Source: Nanohaloarchaea archaeon PL-Br10_U2g5
GTDB lineage: Archaea; Halobacteriota; Halobacteria; Halobacteriales; Haloferacaceae
Length of the DNA: 9,702 nucleotides
Direction of reading: 5' to 3'
NCBI GenBank assembly: GCA_001564205.1
Contig: LKMY01000046.1
Coordinates: forward strand, 1-9,702
A model generated the notes under the pieces. The model was not told the DNA's origin. It searched no databases and saw only the letters and a list, made by a program, of their open reading frames with translations. A program made the position numbers and the translations under genes. This document shows positions 6,682 through 9,702 of the stretch, piece after piece (the stretch's first letter is position 1; each line of letters begins with the position of its first letter).

Positions 6682-7659
6682 ATGACCGACCCGGACGTCG
6701 CCGCGGGCGAGGAGTCCCCCGACGGCGACTCGGAGGCCTCGGAGCTCCCGGCCGACCTCGACGCGGTACGCGACGCGCTGATCGACTGGTACGAGGCGAG
6801 CCACCGCGAGTTCCCGTGGCGCCGCACCGACGACCCGTACGAGATCCTCGTCAGCGAGGTGATGAGCCAGCAGACGCAGCTCGACCGCGTCGTCCCCGCG
6901 TGGGAAGACTTCCTCGACGAGTGGCCAGCGACGGCCGTGCTAGCTGCCGCCGACCGCGCCGACGTAGTCGCGTTCTGGTCGGACCACTCGCTCGGCTACA
7001 ACAACCGCGCGAAGTACCTCCACGAGGCGGCCGAACAGATCGAAACGGAGTACGACGGGGCGTTTCCAGAATCGCCGGGGGAGCTCCAAGAACTGATGGG
7101 CGTCGGCCCGTACACCGCGAACGCGGTGGCGTCATTCGCGTTCAACGCGGGCGACGCGGTCGTCGACACCAACGTCAAACGAGTCCTTTATCGGGCGTTC
7201 GGCGTTCCGGACGACGACGACGCGTTCGCGCGGGTCGCCTCTCGCGTCATGCCCGAGGGGGAGTCCCGCGTCTGGAACAACGCGATCATGGAGCTCGGCG
7301 GCGTCGCCTGCGGGACGGCGCCTCGGTGTGACGAGGCCGGTTGCCCGTGGCGCGAGTGGTGTCACGCGTATCAGACCGGCGACTTCACCGCGCCCGACGT
7401 GCCCACGCAGCCGAGCTTCGAGGGAAGCCGCCGACAGTTCCGCGGGCGAATCGTTCGGACGCTCGGCGAGTACGACGCGCTCACGCTCGACGAACTTGGT
7501 CCACGGATTCGTGTGGACTATGCGCCGAATGGCGAGTACGGCCGCGAGTGGCTGCGCGGGCTGATCGAGGACTTAGCGGACGACGGGCTCGTCTCCTTCG
7601 AGAGGAGAGACGACGATACCTGCCGAGACGGTGCTGTCGTCGTGTCGCTCCGGCGGTAG
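6682..7659 (+). CDS. mutY: A/G-specific adenine DNA glycosylase MutY, compact form without Nudix domain
   Basis: Base-excision repair enzyme that removes adenine mispaired with guanine or 8-oxoguanine. The 325-residue protein starts with an acidic tail, then the helix-hairpin-helix glycosylase core. Family marks are FPWRR (44-48), SEVMSQQTQ with catalytic E59, the hairpin GVGPYTANA with Y144, and VDTNVKRVL with catalytic D162 and N164. The iron-sulfur cysteines are C210, C216, C221 and C227, spaced C-x5-C-x4-C-x5-C, whereas the textbook MutY/Nth spacing is C-x6-C-x2-C-x5-C. The remaining roughly 80 residues (from FEGSRRQFRGRI, 246-257) are too short and unlike the Nudix-related 8-oxoguanine-reading domain; they look like a small winged helix, as in actinobacterial MutY. 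The ATG at 6682 fits the leaderless promoter; earlier in-frame codons overlap the PIN gene. A related mismatch glycosylase is a minor alternative. Confidence 0.93.
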   Translation: MTDPDVAAGEESPDGDSEASELPADLDAVRDALIDWYEASHREFPWRRTDDPYEILVSEVMSQQTQLDRVVPAWEDFLDEWPATAVLAAADRADVVAFWSDHSLGYNNRAKYLHEAAEQIETEYDGAFPESPGELQELMGVGPYTANAVASFAFNAGDAVVDTNVKRVLYRAFGVPDDDDAFARVASRVMPEGESRVWNNAIMELGGVACGTAPRCDEAGCPWREWCHAYQTGDFTAPDVPTQPSFEGSRRQFRGRIVRTLGEYDALTLDELGPRIRVDYAPNGEYGREWLRGLIEDLADDGLVSFERRDDDTCRDGAVVVSLRR

Positions 7660-7671
7660 CGTCCGTCGCCC

Positions 7672-7696
7672 CGGCCGCTTCTAGAAGAAGCGGCCG
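7672..7696. terminator. Strong hairpin after mutY, possible terminator
   Basis: CGGCCGCTTCT (7672-7682) pairs perfectly with AGAAGCGGCCG (7686-7696) around a 3-base loop, giving an 11-base, GC-rich stem 12 bases after the mutY stop. No T-run follows, so an archaeal-type terminator is not assured; an RNA-stability or processing element is the alternative. Within it, CGGCCGCTTC is also directly repeated (7672-7681 and 7691-7700). Confidence 0.45.
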
Positions 7697-7735
7697 CTTC
7701 CAATCGCGCCGTCGTCCCCGCAGAACCGTCATTCG

Positions 7736-7742
7736 TTTATAA
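7736..7742 (+). promoter_or_regulatory. TATA box for the small hypothetical gene at 7764
   Basis: TTTATAA, a near-ideal archaeal TATA box, is centred 25 bases before the ATG at 7764, predicting a leaderless or nearly leaderless transcript. It is among the clearest promoter elements in the window. Confidence 0.72.
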
Positions 7743-7763
7743 GCGGAGTCGAAACAGTCGACT

Positions 7764-8162
7764 ATGAGCGAACCCGTCGACTCGGACCTCTACACGCGGA
7801 CGAAAGCCCTGCTAGAGCCCGGCGATATCGATCTGCTCGGCTGTATCGTCCACACGACGCTCGGCGGACAGGAGGACTTAGAGATGCACGAGCTGACGGT
7901 CGCTGTCAACGAACTCATTGCCGACCACGCCGAGAAAGGCGAGACGTACATCGAGGCGGGCAACGACGACACCGACTTCTCCTCGAACCAGTTTCAGGGG
8001 CTCACGCTCGACGACGAGTCGTTCGTCTGGGAGTGCCAGCAGCTGCTTCGCGACGGGACTTTCGATCTGGTGTTCTACTACGAGACCGGGGTCGACCAAG
8101 ATGCGCTTGCGGCCGACCTCGCTGACCTCGACGGCGTCGACCGCGTGACGCAGGTCCCGTGA
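7764..8162 (+). CDS. Small acidic conserved haloarchaeal protein, function unknown (DUF5778-like)
   Basis: 132 residues, very acidic and without membrane segments, so a cytoplasmic protein. I recall it as a haloarchaeal family of unknown function (probably DUF5778), though I cannot check this. The N-terminal half alternates hydrophobic and charged positions (DIDLLGCIVHTTLGG at 21-35) and the C-terminal part LVFYYE followed by ADLADLDGVDRVTQV looks like a strand plus helix of a small alpha/beta fold. There is one cysteine in each half (27 and 90). The strong TATA box upstream and the hairpin before it suggest it opens a new transcription unit. The hydrolase gene follows after 37 bases. No function can be assigned. 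Confidence 0.85.
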   Translation: MSEPVDSDLYTRTKALLEPGDIDLLGCIVHTTLGGQEDLEMHELTVAVNELIADHAEKGETYIEAGNDDTDFSSNQFQGLTLDDESFVWECQQLLRDGTFDLVFYYETGVDQDALAADLADLDGVDRVTQVP

Positions 8163-8199
8163 GCCGCCGTCGATACCGACCCACCGCTTTCACTCGCCC

Positions 8200-8835
8200 G
8201 TGAGCGACACCGTCCTGATCCCCGGCGCCCGCGACGTGCGTGCCAGTCTCGACACCGCCGCGAACGACTGCTCGCGGGCGGACGCGGTCGTCGTTGCCTG
8301 TCCGCCGCATCCCCAACAGCGTGGACACCGCGGCGACGAGCGACTGATGGCTGTGAGCGACGCGCTCACGAGACGCGGAATCGACTGTCTCCGATTCGAC
8401 TACGGCAGCTGGGACGAGGGCTACGGCGAGAGCACGGACGCCGACGCGGCCGTCTCGTGGGCGGTCGAGCGCTACCAGCGGGTCGGCTTGTTCGGTTTCT
8501 CGTTCGGCGGCACAGTCGCGCTCGTCACGGCCGCCTCGCGCCCCGGCCTCGCCGGAGTCTGCGCGCTCGCCCCGACCGCCCGGCTGAACCCCGACGTCGA
8601 CGCCGTGGCCGCGCTCGACGCCCTCGTCTCGCTCGGCGTTCCCCTACAGATCTGCTATGCGACGCGAGATTCGACCGCGGAGTGGGAGCCGGTCGTCGAC
8701 CGCGGCCTAAAGCTCGGGATCGAGACGATTCCGTTCGAGTCGGACCATTTCTTCGTCGGACGAGCCGGCGCGGTCGCCGAGGCAGTCGTGGCGTTCCTCG
8801 CGGAGCAGCTGGACGGCTCGGTCGACGAGCAGTAG
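8200..8835 (+). CDS. Small alpha/beta-hydrolase (dienelactone-hydrolase-like)
   Basis: 211-residue soluble hydrolase. The nucleophile elbow GFSFGG (99-104) gives S101. The other members of the catalytic triad are probably D157 (in CYATRDST) and H183 (in ESDHFF, the usual position near the end). PPHPQQRG (35-42) after the first core strand fits the oxyanion-hole region. This length and layout are those of small alpha/beta-hydrolases that act on esters; the substrate cannot be told. The start is GTG at 8200, with a weak GATACC box centred 26 bases upstream and no ribosome binding site, so it may be leaderless or read through from the gene at 7764. GC is very high (73 and 83% in two 60-base lines counted by hand). 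Confidence 0.88.
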   Translation: MSDTVLIPGARDVRASLDTAANDCSRADAVVVACPPHPQQRGHRGDERLMAVSDALTRRGIDCLRFDYGSWDEGYGESTDADAAVSWAVERYQRVGLFGFSFGGTVALVTAASRPGLAGVCALAPTARLNPDVDAVAALDALVSLGVPLQICYATRDSTAEWEPVVDRGLKLGIETIPFESDHFFVGRAGAVAEAVVAFLAEQLDGSVDEQ

Positions 8836-8852
8836 CTGCGGCCGGCACGCAG
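8836..8852 (+). terminator. Weak hairpin just after the hydrolase stop
   Basis: CTGCG (8836-8840) and CGCAG (8848-8852) can pair around a 7-base loop immediately after the stop codon. The stem is short and no T-run follows, so this is only a possible transcript end. Confidence 0.25.
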
Positions 8853-8861
8853 AAGCGAACC

Positions 8862-8868
8862 AATATAT
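8862..8868 (+). promoter_or_regulatory. TATA box for the CadD-family gene
   Basis: AATATAT is the most AT-rich patch in the 42-base gap. It is centred 31 bases before the GTG at 8896 but only 13 bases before the GTG at 8878, too close for a start within the transcript, so it argues for the later start. Confidence 0.6.
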
Positions 8869-8895
8869 GCCCGGTCCGTGACACGTGACTCATCC

Positions 8896-9474
8896 GTGGA
8901 GTCCGTTCTACTGCTTGGCCTTGGGCTGTTCGCCGTCACTCATATCGATACGTTACTCGTCATCAGCGCGTTCTGTGCCGACAACGATTATCAGGCATGG
9001 GAGGTTCTCGTCGGCCATTATGCGGGGTTTTGCATCGGACTTGCCGGTGCGGTCATCGGGGCGGTTGTCGCCACCGAACTGTTTCGGGAGTGGACGTTTC
9101 TGCTGGGTGTGATACCGTTCAGTATGGGACTGTGGGGACTCCTTCGCGGCCCTCCTGAGAGCCTCATCGACGGGTTGCCGACGCTCCCGAACGCGGTCGG
9201 CCGCGTTGGCGTGGTCACTGTTACGGGAATCGGTCTCAGCGGCGAGAATCTCGCGGTGTTCATTCCGTTTTTCGCGGAGCTCTCACCGAGAGCGCTGCTG
9301 CTCATCGTCGGGATGTATCTGGTCGGCGCCGGGGTCGTGTTCCTCACCGCGTCTCTCATCGTCCAGCACGTTACCGGCGATGGCATCTCGGACCGCCTCG
9401 ACCGATGGCTCGTTCCGACGGTGTTGCTGCTCATCGGTGGGTACGTCCTCGTGACCGGCTGGGCTGTCAGCTAA
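8896..9474 (+). CDS. CadD-family cadmium resistance transporter (integral membrane)
   Basis: 192-residue membrane protein with about six helices. It follows the CadD pattern closely: a first helix with THIDTLLV (15-22) where CadD has an Asp-containing TAVDLLV-like motif, then LVGHYAGF (38-45) matching the family's IGQYLG, then GVIPFSMGLWGLL (71-83) and the signature helix GENLAVFIPFF (116-126), the counterpart of ADNIGLFVP. CadD proteins confer cadmium resistance, presumably by export; here the metal is unknown and a LysE-superfamily exporter of another solute is possible. The start GTG 8896 fits the TATA box; GTG 8878 would add six residues. GC by hand count over 8941-9180 is about 59%, well under the neighbours, and codons such as ATT, CTT and TAT are commoner, so transfer is possible. 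No metal-responsive regulator gene is visible beside it. Confidence 0.87.
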   Translation: MESVLLLGLGLFAVTHIDTLLVISAFCADNDYQAWEVLVGHYAGFCIGLAGAVIGAVVATELFREWTFLLGVIPFSMGLWGLLRGPPESLIDGLPTLPNAVGRVGVVTVTGIGLSGENLAVFIPFFAELSPRALLLIVGMYLVGAGVVFLTASLIVQHVTGDGISDRLDRWLVPTVLLLIGGYVLVTGWAVS

Positions 9475-9657
9475 TCGCGTGTGAGCGGATCGGGTACAGC
9501 CGTCCAACACGCTCCGCGCCGTCGGTTCGACGGGTGCGTGAAACAGCCGGACAGCGAGTCTCGGTGTTCGGTGACTCCCCTCGGACGGTCGGCGACGCCG
9601 GCAACCCCACGGACCGACCTCTCGTCGCGGCCGTGGAAGTCGACGTCCGCACCTGGC
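9475..9657. other. Intergenic stretch with no recognisable feature
   Basis: Between the cadD-type stop and the minus-strand zinc-ribbon end I see no credible reading frame, TATA box, tRNA or strong hairpin. The open frames that cross it have compositions unlike haloarchaeal proteins. The two flanking genes converge, so this would be their shared 3' region. Confidence 0.5.
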
Positions 9658-9702
9658 TCAGTTATAACCGCGCCAGCGTCGGCCGCACTCCTTGCATTTG
9701 AA
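9658..9702 (-). CDS. C-terminal end of a zinc-ribbon protein, cut by window edge
   Basis: On the minus strand from 9702 the frame reads FKCKECGRRWRGYN and then stops with TGA at 9658-9660. The pattern CxxCG followed by W-R and an aromatic residue at the very end is typical of the second half of a C-terminal zinc ribbon, as in TFIIS/RPB9-like factors (archaeal TFS). Only 14 residues are in the window, so the family is a guess and even the gene is not certain; the rest lies to the right. Confidence 0.45.
   Translation of the reverse strand, partial: FKCKECGRRWRGYN

Noticed and set aside
9661..9667. GTTATAA as a plus-strand TATA box for a gene beyond the right edge
   Set aside because: The same bases encode the GYN ending of the minus-strand zinc ribbon, a better explanation; no start codon follows within the window.
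1..9702. CRISPR arrays, tRNA or rRNA genes, transposases, phage genes, toxin-antitoxin pairs
   Set aside because: I found no regularly spaced repeats, no cloverleaf or rRNA-like stretch and no transposase or integrase motif. The PIN protein lacks an adjoining antitoxin, so a toxin-antitoxin call is not supported.

Overview
The window is chromosomal DNA of a halophilic archaeon (class Halobacteria). The signs are very high GC with GC-ending codons, strongly acidic soluble proteins, genes starting about 25-30 bases downstream of TATA-like boxes with almost no leader, and several proteins that resemble families I know only from haloarchaea. The genus cannot be fixed from the sequence; the style is of the Halorubrum/Haloferax kind. 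I see no rRNA, tRNA, CRISPR array, insertion sequence or phage gene.

Left part (1-4770): a dipeptide/oligopeptide ABC importer. On the minus strand lie an inner-membrane permease (dppC type, 2389-3594) and two ATPases (dppD type, 1232-2389, and dppF type, 1239 to beyond the left edge). They are translationally coupled by 1- and 8-base overlaps. The second permease (dppB type, 3829-4770) is on the plus strand, divergent from dppC. The 234-bp gap between them holds a TATA box for the minus operon and several small palindromes. No substrate-binding protein is visible; it may lie beyond the left edge or elsewhere.

Middle part (4831-7659): a minus-strand membrane protein with an N-terminal CxxC, an acidic linker and a C-terminal zinc-binding cluster. 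It is divergent from a plus-strand gene for a PIN-fold (putative nuclease) protein, which is followed after 25 bases by a compact MutY adenine-DNA glycosylase with an atypical iron-sulfur cysteine spacing and no Nudix domain.

Right part (7660-9702): a strong hairpin, then three plus-strand genes: a small acidic conserved hypothetical protein, a small alpha/beta hydrolase, and a CadD-family membrane transporter that is visibly lower in GC. The last 45 bases hold the end of a minus-strand zinc-ribbon protein. The roughly 180 bases between it and cadD hold nothing I can recognise.

The genes do not form one pathway. The coherent units are the peptide importer and, more loosely, the PIN-mutY pair. 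I found no clear new defence or mobile system. The best leads are the MutY variant, the PIN neighbour, the redox/zinc membrane protein and the split importer operon.
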